A stretch of 64,000 bases of DNA, taken from NCBI GenBank assembly GCA_900550255.1, contig URQZ01000003.1, forward strand, positions 37,713 to 101,712, written 5' to 3'. A program made the translations under genes and the position numbers. The notes below the pieces were generated by a model, which did not search any database, was not told the origin of the DNA, and saw only the letters and a program-made list of their open reading frames with translations. Position 1 is the first letter of the stretch. Each line of letters starts with the position of its first letter. This DNA comes from an uncultured Mycoplasmatota bacterium (lineage in GTDB: Bacteria > Bacillota_I > Bacilli_A > RF39 > UBA660). Below, in pieces: positions 25,107 through 34,618 of this stretch.

Positions 25107-26080
25107 TTTATCACCTCTATACTTTGTAATAATTTTTGTTTTACTTCTTCTAATTTTTTACTTTCAATTGTACAAGCTGCATCTGTTTGATGCCCACCTC
25201 CACCTAATGATCTCATTATAGCTTCTACATCGATTTCACCAATTGATCTAGCACTTATACCTATTATGTTTTTATCGATAAAACCTATGGTAAAAGATGC
25301 CTCTACATCGTCAAATTGTAATAAATCTTCTGAAATTAATGCTAACTGGTATCTTTCATATATATTTTTATCCATAACACATAAAGCCATATTTTTATTT
25401 ATCATATAGCTTTTTTTAATAAAATCCTGTCTTTTACAATAATTTTCTTTATTTTCTTTCAATAAATTTTGTTTATCTATGTTATTTGCACCCAATTCTA
25501 AAAGATAAGCTGCTGTTTTAAATGTTTCAGGGCTTGTTTTTATATTGAATTCATTTGTATCTACTTCTATTCCTGCTAACATTATTGTAGCTATTATTGG
25601 TTCTATTTTTAAATTTAGTGATTTTAAATATGCAGCCATTATTTCTGTTGCACTTGATTTACTATTATCAATATAACTAAAAATAGGATTTTCAATTTGA
25701 TCATCTGATTTAATATGGTGATCAATAACAATAATTTTATCAAAATCTTCAACGATTTTAGAATATCCAAGTAAGGATTTTTTATTTGTGTCTAAAACAG
25801 CTACTAATGTATTTTTACTATTAAATTTTACAAGATCTTCTTGCATTATAAATTTTATTTTAGTTTTTTTCTCATTTAATTTTTCAATTGTTTTTTTTAT
25901 AATTTTATTATTATCTATATCATCTAAAAATATATATGGATTTTTGTTAAAACTTTGAACTATTTTATATAAACAAAGGGAAGAACCTATTGCATCTAAA
26001 TCCATTCCTTTATGGGCAATGATAATTATATTTTTATTTTCCTCTATTTGTTTTGTAATTTTATTGAATATATTTTTCAT
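25103..26080 (-). CDS. DHH/DHHA1 phosphodiesterase, GdpP-type without sensor domains
   Basis: 325 residues. DHH motifs are H23 with D27 and D29 in [12 protein letters not shown]97 in [12 protein letters not shown] (120-122) and D174 in GIEVDTNEF. The DHHA1 end has [13 protein letters not shown]. The sequence and the rplI-dnaB neighbours match the C-terminal half of GdpP, the c-di-AMP phosphodiesterase. The two membrane helices, PAS and degenerate GGDEF domains are absent and not found upstream, where a terminator and another gene lie. It should act as a cytosolic c-di-AMP or nanoRNA hydrolase. Confidence 0.88.
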   Translation of the reverse strand: MKNIFNKITKQIEENKNIIIIAHKGMDLDAIGSSLCLYKIVQSFNKNPYIFLDDIDNNKIIKKTIEKLNEKKTKIKFIMQEDLVKFNSKNTLVAVLDTNKKSLLGYSKIVEDFDKIIVIDHHIKSDDQIENPIFSYIDNSKSSATEIMAAYLKSLNLKIEPIIATIMLAGIEVDTNEFNIKTSPETFKTAAYLLELGANNIDKQNLLKENKENYCKRQDFIKKSYMINKNMALCVMDKNIYERYQLALISEDLLQFDDVEASFTIGFIDKNIIGISARSIGEIDVEAIMRSLGGGGHQTDAACTIESKKLEEVKQKLLQSIEVIK

Positions 26081-26134
26081 ATGCCACCTCTTTTAACATT
26101 ATACTATAAAATAAAATGGATGTCTAAACTATTT

Positions 26135-26160
26135 AAAAAAAAATAGAGATAATCCCTATT
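26135..26160 (-). terminator. Terminator after the 110-residue unknown
   Basis: Stem AATAGGGA / TCTCTATT (one G-T pair), loop TTA, then nine T on the minus strand, overlapping the stop codon. Confidence 0.8.
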
Positions 26161-26491
26161 AAAATTTGTTTTTTGAAAAATTATTGAACATATTGTTATT
26201 TAATTCTTTTTGTGCATTAACTTTTTCGTTTATATTATTTTGAGATGGCATATTAAAATGATTTTCACATTTGTTTAATTTTTTTGTTTGCATTTCATTG
26301 AATTTTGCTTCTTGTGTTCCAACTCGATAACCGTATTCATAACCCCTGATATAATTTACATTGTTAGAAAAAGCGGAAATATTACTTTCTGTTTTTGACA
26401 AGCCATGACTATATCCATCATTATATCCTCTCTTGTATTCACTTGCTTCTTCTGTTTGTACTGTCTTTTCTTTTTTCTTTCTAAAAAACAT
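26159..26491 (-). CDS. Unknown small protein with paired RGYxxGY repeats
   Basis: 110 residues, not recognised. A basic start (MFFRKKKEK) is followed by two related segments, YKRGYNDGYSHG (about 19-30) and YIRGYEYGYRVG (about 47-58), then an Asn/Lys-rich tail. There is no signal peptide or membrane helix. It lies one base after whiA and is followed by a terminator, so it is probably the last gene of the trxB-yvcK-whiA transcript. GY-type repeats of this kind occur in short self-associating or wall-linked segments, but no function is assigned. Confidence 0.65.
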   Translation of the reverse strand: MFFRKKKEKTVQTEEASEYKRGYNDGYSHGLSKTESNISAFSNNVNYIRGYEYGYRVGTQEAKFNEMQTKKLNKCENHFNMPSQNNINEKVNAQKELNNNMFNNFSKNKF

Positions 26492-26492
26492 T

Positions 26493-27401
26493 TTAATCCT
26501 CCTTTATTTTTTTTGCCATTTCTTTTATTTTATTAAAGCGATGATATATTCCAGATTTACTAATTTGTTTTCCTGTTTCAATTGAAATAATTTCACTTAA
26601 TTCCACGAGTGATACATCTGGATATTTTAATCTATATATTGCGACTTCTTTTGTTTTTTCATCTAATAATTCTAATCCACCTATTTTCTTTATTTTATTT
26701 ATTTCCTTTATCTGTTTTGTTGCCGTTTCAATTACCTTATCTATATTTGCTTGCTCACAATTATTTAGACGATTTGTCATATTTTTGTGATCACGATAAA
26801 TTCTTATATCTTCGTAATAAAATAAAGAGTTGGTTGCATTCATTATTCTTAAAAAATCACTTATTTTTTCTGCTTCCTTTATGTATACCATATATTTATT
26901 TTCACGTTTTAAATATTTGCTTTTTAAATTAAATTTATTAAGTAATTTTGATATGAATTTAGCGTAATTTAAATTATCTACGATAAATTCTAAATGATAT
27001 TGAGATTTTTTTGGATCATTTATACTACCAGAACTTAAAAATAATCCTCTAAGATATGCCCTTATTAAAAATTCATCAGCATATATATATTCTTTTGGAA
27101 TTTCTTGATCAAGCGACAAATCTCGTTTAATTAAATCTATTTTTTGATTTATTTCAATTATATATATGTAATTTTTATTAAAATTGTATCCACGTCTTAC
27201 TACTATTTTTGGATTAAAATGATATATTTTTTTTATCAATGTGAATATCCTTCGCGATACGCTTGCATTTTCGCTACTTATTTTGATATTTTCCCCAATT
27301 TGTCCAATATTTCTAATTATTGCTGATAACTCGGATATGTTTTCTGTTTCTACCATATCTAATTTACTAACTTCATTTTTAACAATACTTGTGTAAGACA
27401 T
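26493..27401 (-). CDS. whiA: DNA-binding protein WhiA
   Basis: 302 residues. An N-terminal degenerate LAGLIDADG homing-endonuclease-like domain (about 1-190, with YLRGLFLSSGSINDP) precedes a C-terminal helix-turn-helix domain (YPDVSLVELSEIISIETGKQISKSGIYHR). In Bacillus WhiA influences cell division and chromosome segregation, and in Streptomyces it drives sporulation septation. yvcK-whiA adjacency is conserved. It is separated by 11 bp from yvcK. Confidence 0.95.
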   Translation of the reverse strand: MSYTSIVKNEVSKLDMVETENISELSAIIRNIGQIGENIKISSENASVSRRIFTLIKKIYHFNPKIVVRRGYNFNKNYIYIIEINQKIDLIKRDLSLDQEIPKEYIYADEFLIRAYLRGLFLSSGSINDPKKSQYHLEFIVDNLNYAKFISKLLNKFNLKSKYLKRENKYMVYIKEAEKISDFLRIMNATNSLFYYEDIRIYRDHKNMTNRLNNCEQANIDKVIETATKQIKEINKIKKIGGLELLDEKTKEVAIYRLKYPDVSLVELSEIISIETGKQISKSGIYHRFNKIKEMAKKIKED

Positions 27402-27411
27402 TATATCATTC

Positions 27412-28350
27412 CTATCTTATTAAATATGCATATATATCAAGTGCTAATTTATCTACTTTATGACGTATTACTTCATCCTGAATATTTACATAATCATTTT
27501 GAATTATTTCTATATCAATATTTTCTTCATCTAAAATTACTTGATCTTTTTGTTCTAGAGTTTCATATTTTTTTAATATATTTTTATCTATAATACTATT
27601 ATTAGCTATTACAACATCTACTTTTCTGTTTTTTAAATATTTATTTAAAATTTTTAAATGATCACTAACTTTATAATTATCTGTTTCGCCAGGTTGAGTC
27701 ATCATATTACTTACATACATTATTTTAGAATTACTTTTTTCTAATTCTTTTAAAATGTCGTGACATAGTAAATTTGGTAAAATACTTGTATATAAACTTC
27801 CCATACTTAAGATTATTAAATCTGCTTCTCTTATTGCCTTCAATGATGCCTCACATACTACTGGTTCCTCTTTATAATAAACTTCTTTTATTTTCTTAGG
27901 GCATTCTGTAATATTATGTTCCCCTTCAATTATTTCTCCATCTTCCATTTTTCCCATCAAAGTAACACAATCTTCTGTTAAAGGTAAAACACATCCTTTT
28001 AATTTTAAAATTTTACTAATTGATTCTATTGCATCAGATAAATTTCCTGTTATTTCCGATAAAGCAGTTAGAATAAGATTTCCTACTGTATGGCCATTTA
28101 AATCACTTGTAGTTTGAAAACGATAATTTATAACATCACCAAAAACAGAATCTTTTTCGGCAAGTGAAACTATTACTTTTCTAATATCACCTACTGCTGG
28201 AGTATTAAATTCTTCTCTTAATCTACCAGTACTTTTTCCATCATCACATACTGATACAATTGCAGTTATATCTATTGGAAATTGTTTAAGTCCTTTTAAT
28301 AATGTGGACATTCCTGTTCCACCACCTAAAACAACAACTTTTTTATTCAT
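27412..28350 (-). CDS. yvcK: Gluconeogenesis factor YvcK/MgfK (CofD-like)
   Basis: 312 residues. The N-terminus VVVLGGGTGMSTLLKGLK and SVCDDGKSTGRLREEF are the nucleotide-binding signatures of the CofD-like YvcK family. DLIILSMGSLYTSILPNLL is also conserved. The protein binds UDP-sugars and is needed for growth on gluconeogenic carbon and for normal wall synthesis. The rapZ (yvcJ) gene that usually precedes it is missing here: trxB lies next instead. A weak promoter is seen at 28368-28396. Confidence 0.94.
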   Translation of the reverse strand: MNKKVVVLGGGTGMSTLLKGLKQFPIDITAIVSVCDDGKSTGRLREEFNTPAVGDIRKVIVSLAEKDSVFGDVINYRFQTTSDLNGHTVGNLILTALSEITGNLSDAIESISKILKLKGCVLPLTEDCVTLMGKMEDGEIIEGEHNITECPKKIKEVYYKEEPVVCEASLKAIREADLIILSMGSLYTSILPNLLCHDILKELEKSNSKIMYVSNMMTQPGETDNYKVSDHLKILNKYLKNRKVDVVIANNSIIDKNILKKYETLEQKDQVILDEENIDIEIIQNDYVNIQDEVIRHKVDKLALDIYAYLIR

Positions 28351-28367
28351 GATTAATCACCTAATAT

Positions 28368-28396
28368 ATTATACTATATTTTTATTTTTTTGAAAA
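28368..28396 (-). promoter_or_regulatory. Possible promoter of yvcK-whiA
   Basis: -35 TTTTCA (28391-28396), 17-bp spacer, -10 TATAAT (28368-28373), partly overlapping the trxB terminator. Confidence 0.45.
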
Positions 28397-28397
28397 T

Positions 28398-28417
28398 AAA
28401 AAAGACTTTTAGTCTTT
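28398..28417 (-). terminator. Terminator of trxB
   Basis: Seven-pair stem AAAGACT / AGTCTTT with a three-base loop, then six T on the minus strand. Confidence 0.75.
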
Positions 28418-29317
28418 ATTTAGATTATTTTTTATTGTATTTGCAGCTGTAGCTCCTTCACCAGCTGCTGTTATTATTTGGTACAAATCTTTTTTTATTA
28501 TATCTCCACATGCACATATATTATCTATATTTGTTTGCATTTTTTCATCAACGACTATATAATTATCATTTAATTTTAAATTAGGTACATTAGGTATTAT
28601 AGGTTCAAATCCAATGTAGATAAATAAGCCATGACATAAAAGTTCTTTAGTTTCATTTTCTTTTTTTATTATAATATTAGTTAATTTATTTTGTTTTTCT
28701 TTCAATTTTATAATATTTGAATTGTACATTACTTCTATATTTGCTGTATTTTTTACTTTTTCAATTAAAATTTCATCGGCTCTCAATTTGGAGCTTCTAT
28801 TTATTATTGTTATCTTTTTACATATTTTTGATAAATATAAACTTTCTTCTAGAGCACTATTTCCGCCACCTACAACACATACTTCTTTGTCTTTATAAAG
28901 TAATCCATCACATGTAGCACAATAACTAATGCCATTTCCTATTAATTTATCTTCATTTTCTAAGTTTAATTTTCTAGGGGTACGTCCGGTTGCAATTATA
29001 ATTGATTTTGTTTGATAATTTCCTAAATCAGTATTTACTATAAATAAGTTATTTTTTTGTGTAATTTCTGATGCGTTCCCATATTTATAATTGATATCTA
29101 ATTCTTTTATTTGTTCATATAAATTCATAGCAAAAGTTGAACCATCTATTTTTTTTATTCCTGGATAATTTTCTATAATTGATGTATTACTAATAATTCC
29201 ACCAGGCATATTTTTTTCTAAAAGTAATATATTAAAATTCCATCTTTTTAAATAAATAGAAGAGGTTGTTCCTGCTACTCCAGCTCCTATAATGATACAA
29301 TCAAATGTTTCTTTCAT
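28409..29317 (-). CDS. trxB: Thioredoxin reductase
   Basis: 302 residues. The FAD motif is IIGAGVAGTTSSIYL, the redox-active pair is in SYCATCDG (about 134-141), the NADPH motif is VVGGGNSALEESLYL, and the C-terminal FAD motif is NICACGDI. It reduces thioredoxin with NADPH. The gene overlaps lgt by 17 bp on the same strand, consistent with the lgt-trxB operon. Confidence 0.94.
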   Translation of the reverse strand: MKETFDCIIIGAGVAGTTSSIYLKRWNFNILLLEKNMPGGIISNTSIIENYPGIKKIDGSTFAMNLYEQIKELDINYKYGNASEITQKNNLFIVNTDLGNYQTKSIIIATGRTPRKLNLENEDKLIGNGISYCATCDGLLYKDKEVCVVGGGNSALEESLYLSKICKKITIINRSSKLRADEILIEKVKNTANIEVMYNSNIIKLKEKQNKLTNIIIKKENETKELLCHGLFIYIGFEPIIPNVPNLKLNDNYIVVDEKMQTNIDNICACGDIIKKDLYQIITAAGEGATAANTIKNNLNKD

Positions 29318-30104
29318 TTTCTTTCCCCTTACTTTTATATTCTATGTTATTTTTAAATTTGAAAAAAGTAAATATTCCAATTAAAATCATTAATATTGAA
29401 ATAAGTTGAGCCATTTTTATATTTCCAAACATTAAACTATCAGTTCGCATTGATTCTATTATGAAACGAATAATTCCATACCAAATCATATAAATACTTG
29501 TTATTTGACCTAATTTTACCTTTGTTTTATTTCTAATTAATATTAAAATAATAAATCCAAATAAACACCATAAAGATTCATAAAGAAAGGTTGGTATATA
29601 ATAATTTCCATCAATATACATTCCATTAATTATAAACTGTGGAAGATGTTGATGACGCAGAATTGATAAGGATGTTATCGGTCCATGAGCTTCTCCATTG
29701 AAAAAATTTCCCCATCTTCCAATTGCTTGACCTAATACCAAACTCACAACTAAAATGTCAATTATTTTTAATGTATTTATTTTATGTTTTTTTGTATAAT
29801 ATAGAACAAAAATGATTCCTGCTATTATTCCTCCATGAATAGCAAGACCACCTTCCCATACTTTAAATATACTTAATATATTATTTGAATAATAATCTAA
29901 ATTAAATATTACGTAGTAAATTCTAGCACCTATTAAAACAGTAGGTACTAAGTAAAAAAACAAATTATATATAAAATCAGTTGATATATCATATTTTTTT
30001 GCTTCTTTTAAAGCTAGGATTGCTCCTAAGGCAAAAGCTACAAATAAGATTACTGAATACCAATATATTTGGATATTTCCAATAGTTATAAAGATAGGAT
30101 TCAT
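29301..30104 (-). CDS. lgt: Prolipoprotein diacylglyceryl transferase
   Basis: 267 residues with seven membrane segments. The Lgt signature GQAIGRWGNFFNGEAHG (about 135-151) contains the essential Arg and Asn residues, and the His-containing EGGLAIHGGIIAG motif is present. Lgt attaches diacylglycerol to the lipobox Cys of prolipoproteins. YidC in this window has such a lipobox. It lies in a cluster uvrB-yvlD-lgt-trxB. Confidence 0.95.
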   Translation of the reverse strand: MNPIFITIGNIQIYWYSVILFVAFALGAILALKEAKKYDISTDFIYNLFFYLVPTVLIGARIYYVIFNLDYYSNNILSIFKVWEGGLAIHGGIIAGIIFVLYYTKKHKINTLKIIDILVVSLVLGQAIGRWGNFFNGEAHGPITSLSILRHQHLPQFIINGMYIDGNYYIPTFLYESLWCLFGFIILILIRNKTKVKLGQITSIYMIWYGIIRFIIESMRTDSLMFGNIKMAQLISILMILIGIFTFFKFKNNIEYKSKGKENERNI

Positions 30105-30107
30105 TGT

Positions 30108-30530
30108 TTACTCCTTTCCTAATAATGGTTCTAAAACTAATTTATCCATCATTATATTCATAAGTGAAATTAAAATTGCTACCAAAAAGCTCATGAATAT
30201 TCCATGTATAGAAAAATGTTTTCCCATTATAAAATCAACTATTTTTAGTATAAATACATTTATAAAAGGATAAAAAATTCCTAAGCTTATAGCTGTTATG
30301 GGGATTGTCAATGTTACTATTAAAGGTTTTATTGTTTTATTTAATATATAAATTATTATAGAAGCTATTAGTGCATATATCCCATAATATTTATTATCAA
30401 TTTGAATTGTATTTTTAAAAATTACTGACATTGATATAAGTATAAGCGCATAACCAATCATATATATTATCCATTCTATAAATTTGTTTATTCGTTTATG
30501 TTTTTTTGAATCAACAAGTGTTATATTCAT
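30108..30530 (-). CDS. YvlD-like four-helix membrane protein (phage-holin-4 superfamily)
   Basis: 140 residues with four hydrophobic segments. The pattern YILNKTIKPLIVTLTIPITAISLGIFYPFIN matches YvlD/holin-superfamily-IV proteins in which a Lys-Pro pair precedes the second helix. Despite the superfamily name, cellular members are not lysis proteins. Bacillus yvlD sits near hprK and lgt, so the location supports the call. It starts the yvlD-lgt-trxB run, three bases ahead of lgt. An extended -10 is at 30551-30559. Confidence 0.75.
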   Translation of the reverse strand: MNITLVDSKKHKRINKFIEWIIYMIGYALILISMSVIFKNTIQIDNKYYGIYALIASIIIYILNKTIKPLIVTLTIPITAISLGIFYPFINVFILKIVDFIMGKHFSIHGIFMSFLVAILISLMNIMMDKLVLEPLLGKE

Positions 30531-30550
30531 GATTTTCTCTCCTTTTACTA

Positions 30551-30559
30551 ATTATATCA
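30551..30559 (-). promoter_or_regulatory. Extended -10 of the yvlD-lgt-trxB operon
   Basis: TGATATAAT on the minus strand, 20 bp before the yvlD start. No good -35 is seen. Confidence 0.5.
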
Positions 30560-30604
30560 TAGTTTATTAATTTAATTTTTAAATTTATCTGACAAATTTA
30601 GCAT

Positions 30605-32572
30605 TTATTCACTTTCTATTTCAAATAAAATATCTCTTAATTCCATTGCCCTTTCAAAGTCTAAATTTTTAGCTGCTTCTTTCATTTCTTTTTCGATATT
30701 AGCAAGGTAGTTTTGTTTTTCTTTCTTTGTCATTTTTGTTTTTGGTTTTTCAACTTTTTCCTCATTTTTTACAATATCTGGAATTTCTTTTTTGATAGTA
30801 GTTGGAGTTATATTGTGCTTTTTATTATATTCCATTTGAATTTTTCGACGCCTTTTTGTTTCTTCAATTGCTATTTCCATAGAATTACTTATTTCATCTG
30901 CATACATTATTACTTTTCCATTAGCATTTCTAGCAGCTCGTCCAATCGTTTGAATTAAACTTCTATCACTTCTTAAAAATCCCTGTTTATCAGCATCCAT
31001 TATAGCTACTAAACTTACTTCTGGTATGTCTAATCCTTCTCTTAATAAATTTATTCCAACTAATACATCATATGTACCAATTCTTAAATTTCTTATTATT
31101 TTTAGTCTTTCTAATGTTTTAATTTCACTATGAAGATAAGCAACTTTAATATCGATTTTTTTCAAATATTGCGTTAATTCTTCTGCCATTCTAATTGTTA
31201 AAGTTGTTATTAAAACTCTTTCATTTTTCTGTTTATGGCTTTCTATTTCTTCAACTAAGTTGTCAATTTGATTTTTTGTTGGTCTTACTTCTATTATAGG
31301 ATCTAATAACCCGGTTGGTCTTATTATTTGTTCAATAAATTTTTGATTTGTTTTTTCAAGTTCATAGTCTCCAGGAGTTGCTGATACACAAATAACTTGA
31401 TTTATTTTTTGTTCAAATTCATCAAATTTTAATGGTCTATTATCCATCGCACTTGGTAATCTAAATCCATAGTCAACTAGCATTTTTTTTCTAGCATGAT
31501 CTCCATTATACATTCCTCTTATTTGTGGAATAGTAACATGTGATTCATCTATTACCATTAAAAAGTCGTCTCCAAAAAAATCGATTAATGTGGTTGGGGT
31601 AGCCCCTTTTTCTTTTAAAGCAAGTTGACGAGAATAGTTTTCAATTCCACGACAAAATCCTGTTTCTTCCAACATTTCTAAATCATAATTTGTTCTTTCC
31701 ATTAATCTTTGATATTCAAGTAATTTATTTTCACTTTTAAATTTTTCTAGTTGTTCATTTAGTTCTATTTCTATATTTTTGATTGCTTTTTTTAATTTTT
31801 CATCACTTGTCACAAAATGACTTGCAGGAAAAATTGAAACTGTTTTTTTATTTTTTAATATTGCTCCAGTTAAGGTATCAAATTCACTTATTTTTTCTAC
31901 CTCATCTCCAAAAAATTCTATTCTTATTCCTTTATCATGAACTCCAGCAGGAATTATTTCCAATACATCTCCATGAGCTCTAAATGTTCCTCTTTTTAAA
32001 TCTATATTATTTCTTTCATATAACATTTCAATTAATTTGTATATTACTTCATCTCTATCATAGGTATCTCCTTCTGATAAGGTTAACATTTTTTTGCGAT
32101 ATTCTTCTATTTCACCTATTCCATATATACATGATACTGATGCAACAACTATTACATCTTCACGATTTAACAAAGCACTTGTTGCATCATGTCTTAATTC
32201 ATCTATTTCATCATTTATTGATGAGTCTTTTTCAATATATGTATCTGTTTTAGCAATATATGCTTCTGGTTGATAATAATCGAAGTATGAAATAAAAAAG
32301 CAAACTTTATTTTGTGGAAAAAGTTCTTTTAATTCAGAATATAATTGTCCTGCAAGTGTTTTATTGTGAGCTAAAACTAGGGTTGGTTTATTTACTTTTT
32401 CAATTACGTTTGCAATTGTAAAAGTTTTTCCGGTTCCTGTTGCTCCAAGTAATACTTGGTATTTTTCACCTTTTTCTAGGCCATTAACTAACTCTTCTAT
32501 TGCTTGTGGTTGATCTCCACTAGGTGTATATTTCGATTTTAATTCAAATATTGCTTTTTTATTTTTTTTCAT
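30605..32572 (-). CDS. uvrB: Excinuclease ABC subunit B
   Basis: 655 residues, full length. Walker A is [11 protein letters not shown], the beta-hairpin is [14 protein letters not shown], the DEAD-like motif is DESH, and motif VI is QTIGRAARN. The C-terminal UVR domain (last about 40 residues) binds UvrC. It verifies damage in nucleotide excision repair. uvrA, normally adjacent, is not in this window. Shine-Dalgarno AAAGGAG precedes ATG 32572. Confidence 0.97.
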   Translation of the reverse strand: MKKNKKAIFELKSKYTPSGDQPQAIEELVNGLEKGEKYQVLLGATGTGKTFTIANVIEKVNKPTLVLAHNKTLAGQLYSELKELFPQNKVCFFISYFDYYQPEAYIAKTDTYIEKDSSINDEIDELRHDATSALLNREDVIVVASVSCIYGIGEIEEYRKKMLTLSEGDTYDRDEVIYKLIEMLYERNNIDLKRGTFRAHGDVLEIIPAGVHDKGIRIEFFGDEVEKISEFDTLTGAILKNKKTVSIFPASHFVTSDEKLKKAIKNIEIELNEQLEKFKSENKLLEYQRLMERTNYDLEMLEETGFCRGIENYSRQLALKEKGATPTTLIDFFGDDFLMVIDESHVTIPQIRGMYNGDHARKKMLVDYGFRLPSAMDNRPLKFDEFEQKINQVICVSATPGDYELEKTNQKFIEQIIRPTGLLDPIIEVRPTKNQIDNLVEEIESHKQKNERVLITTLTIRMAEELTQYLKKIDIKVAYLHSEIKTLERLKIIRNLRIGTYDVLVGINLLREGLDIPEVSLVAIMDADKQGFLRSDRSLIQTIGRAARNANGKVIMYADEISNSMEIAIEETKRRRKIQMEYNKKHNITPTTIKKEIPDIVKNEEKVEKPKTKMTKKEKQNYLANIEKEMKEAAKNLDFERAMELRDILFEIESE

Positions 32573-32657
32573 TTTTTTCTCCTTTATTATCTAATTATTG
32601 AATAGAAATTTTTATTATATTTTCAATAATATATTTTAATATCGATTTTTATGTTTT

Positions 32658-34376
32658 TTAATTTGAAGAAGAGTATAAACTTTTATAAAAATCACAATTT
32701 TCTATTAATTCGTTATGGTTACCTTTTGCAATTATTTTTCCTTTTTTCATTACATATATTATATCTGAATCAATGATTGTTGATAATCTATGAGCTATTA
32801 TCAATACAGTATGATTTTTAACTAATTTATCTATTGATTTTTTTATATAATCTTGGGATTTATTGTCAAGAGCACTTGTTGCTTCATCAAACAATATTAT
32901 TTTTGAATCTTTTAATAAACTTCTAGCAATAGCTATTCTTTGCTTTTGACCTCCTGATAGATTTATTCCATTTTCTCCTAAAACTGTATTATATTGTTGT
33001 GGTAAAGACATAATATAATCATCTATAAAAGCCAATTTACAGTATTTTCTTATAGTCTCTATTTCTATTTTAGGATCTACTAGTTTAAAATTTTCATATA
33101 TTGTTCTATTAAATAAAAATGGTTCCTGTCTAATAATTGAAATATTTTTTCTTAAAGATTCTTCTGTTAATTCTTTAATATCAATACCATCTAAAGTGAT
33201 TTTACCTAAAGTAGGATCAAATATTCTAGTTATCAAATTAAATAACGTTGTTTTTCCCTCACCTGATGGTCCAACTATAGCTATTTTTTTATTTTTTTCA
33301 AATTTTACATTAAAATTTTTTAATATTTCACCTTCATTTGGATAATTAAATGTTACATTTTTAAATTCTAATATACCTTCAGTATTAATAAGATTCTTAT
33401 TACCGTATTTTACATCTTCATATTTTTTATTAAACAAAATTTCATTTATACGCGTTAAAGATACTTCTAAATCTTGATATCCTTTTGAAAAATCAGTTAC
33501 AGCTTGCACTATATATGTATATTGATATATATAATATGTCATGGCTATTAAAAATGATATTGTTGTTTTATTATATTTAATTAAAATAGCACATGTAATA
33601 AATACTATTATTTCTAAAATTGATCTAAATAATGTAGATATAAATGTATATTTATTATTTTCTTTCGTTTCTATAATTGATTTATCTAATAATTTTCGTA
33701 TTATATTTTTAATATCATTTTTTAGTGTATTTGTAATACCTAAAGTCTTTATTTCTCTAAAACCTCTTATTGATTCATTTGTTATAGATGTATAATTATC
33801 TAATATTTGTTTTTTTTGTTTTTTAACATATTTTAATTTTTTTTGATAATATTTACTTATAAAATAAAACAAAATAAAAAAAATAATTATTTCTAATCCT
33901 ATTATCCAAGAATTAAAAAATATATATATTAATAAGACTATAGCCATTACAAAATATGATAATATGCTCATTAATTCATCTATCTTACCTACTATTGTTT
34001 CCGTATCATTATTTATTCTGTTTATTATTTCACCAGATGACATATCTTCATATGCATATGCAGGTAATTTCATTGATTTAATATATGTATCAAATCCTAT
34101 TTTTCTAGATATTTTAATTTGTATTTTATTTGATACATAATTTACAAGTCTATATATAATATTATTTATTAAACTAATAATTCCATATATAATTAAAAGT
34201 ATTATTGCGGTTTTAATATTTTTATTTATTAATTCTTGAGTTGCTTTTCCTATTAAACCACCATAAAATATTACACCTGCTTCACTAATTAAAAGTGCAA
34301 TAAATAGTATAATATATAATTTTTTATATTCTTTAAAATAAACTGATAATTTTTTCAAATTACTTTCTTTTTGCAT
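32658..34376 (-). CDS. ABC exporter half-transporter (fused permease and ATPase)
   Basis: 572 residues. The membrane domain with six helices (about 1-310) is joined to an ATPase domain: Walker A GPSGEGKTTLF, Q-loop IIRQEPFLFN, signature LSGGQKQRIAIA and Walker B KIILFDEATSALD. Type-IV exporters of this kind move lipids, peptides or drugs as dimers. The substrate is unknown. ATG 34376 follows AGGAAGTG at good spacing; the ATG at 34400 lies upstream of that Shine-Dalgarno. Only one half-transporter gene is present, suggesting a homodimer. Confidence 0.88.
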   Translation of the reverse strand: MQKESNLKKLSVYFKEYKKLYIILFIALLISEAGVIFYGGLIGKATQELINKNIKTAIILLIIYGIISLINNIIYRLVNYVSNKIQIKISRKIGFDTYIKSMKLPAYAYEDMSSGEIINRINNDTETIVGKIDELMSILSYFVMAIVLLIYIFFNSWIIGLEIIIFFILFYFISKYYQKKLKYVKKQKKQILDNYTSITNESIRGFREIKTLGITNTLKNDIKNIIRKLLDKSIIETKENNKYTFISTLFRSILEIIVFITCAILIKYNKTTISFLIAMTYYIYQYTYIVQAVTDFSKGYQDLEVSLTRINEILFNKKYEDVKYGNKNLINTEGILEFKNVTFNYPNEGEILKNFNVKFEKNKKIAIVGPSGEGKTTLFNLITRIFDPTLGKITLDGIDIKELTEESLRKNISIIRQEPFLFNRTIYENFKLVDPKIEIETIRKYCKLAFIDDYIMSLPQQYNTVLGENGINLSGGQKQRIAIARSLLKDSKIILFDEATSALDNKSQDYIKKSIDKLVKNHTVLIIAHRLSTIIDSDIIYVMKKGKIIAKGNHNELIENCDFYKSLYSSSN

Positions 34377-34400
34377 TAATATCACTTCCTGATTTGCCAT

Positions 34401-34618
34401 ACTATTTTAACATTTAATTTATAATAAAACAAGAAAATAAAATAATTGTTTCTATCATTATTTTATAATAAAATCTAGATGTATTATTAATTCTATATAT
34501 TTTTTATTAGATCATAAACAAATTCTAAATAAACATCTATACTATCAATATAATTTATAAAAAAAATTAAAAGGATTGTTTTTTAAATAAAGATCACAAT
34601 CCTTTCATTAATAAATAT
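34401..34618. other. Intergenic gap between the ABC exporter and noc
   Basis: About 218 AT-rich bases. Apart from the noc terminator hairpin at its right end I see no gene, RNA or clear promoter here. Confidence 0.5.
34559..34605 (-). terminator. Terminator of noc
   Basis: Nine-pair arms AAAGGATTG / CAATCCTTT separated by an 18-base loop, followed by TTAATTTTTTTT on the minus strand. Confidence 0.7.

Noticed and set aside
30108..30530. Phage holin
   Set aside because: The holin-superfamily name is shared with cellular YvlD proteins, and no phage genes are nearby.
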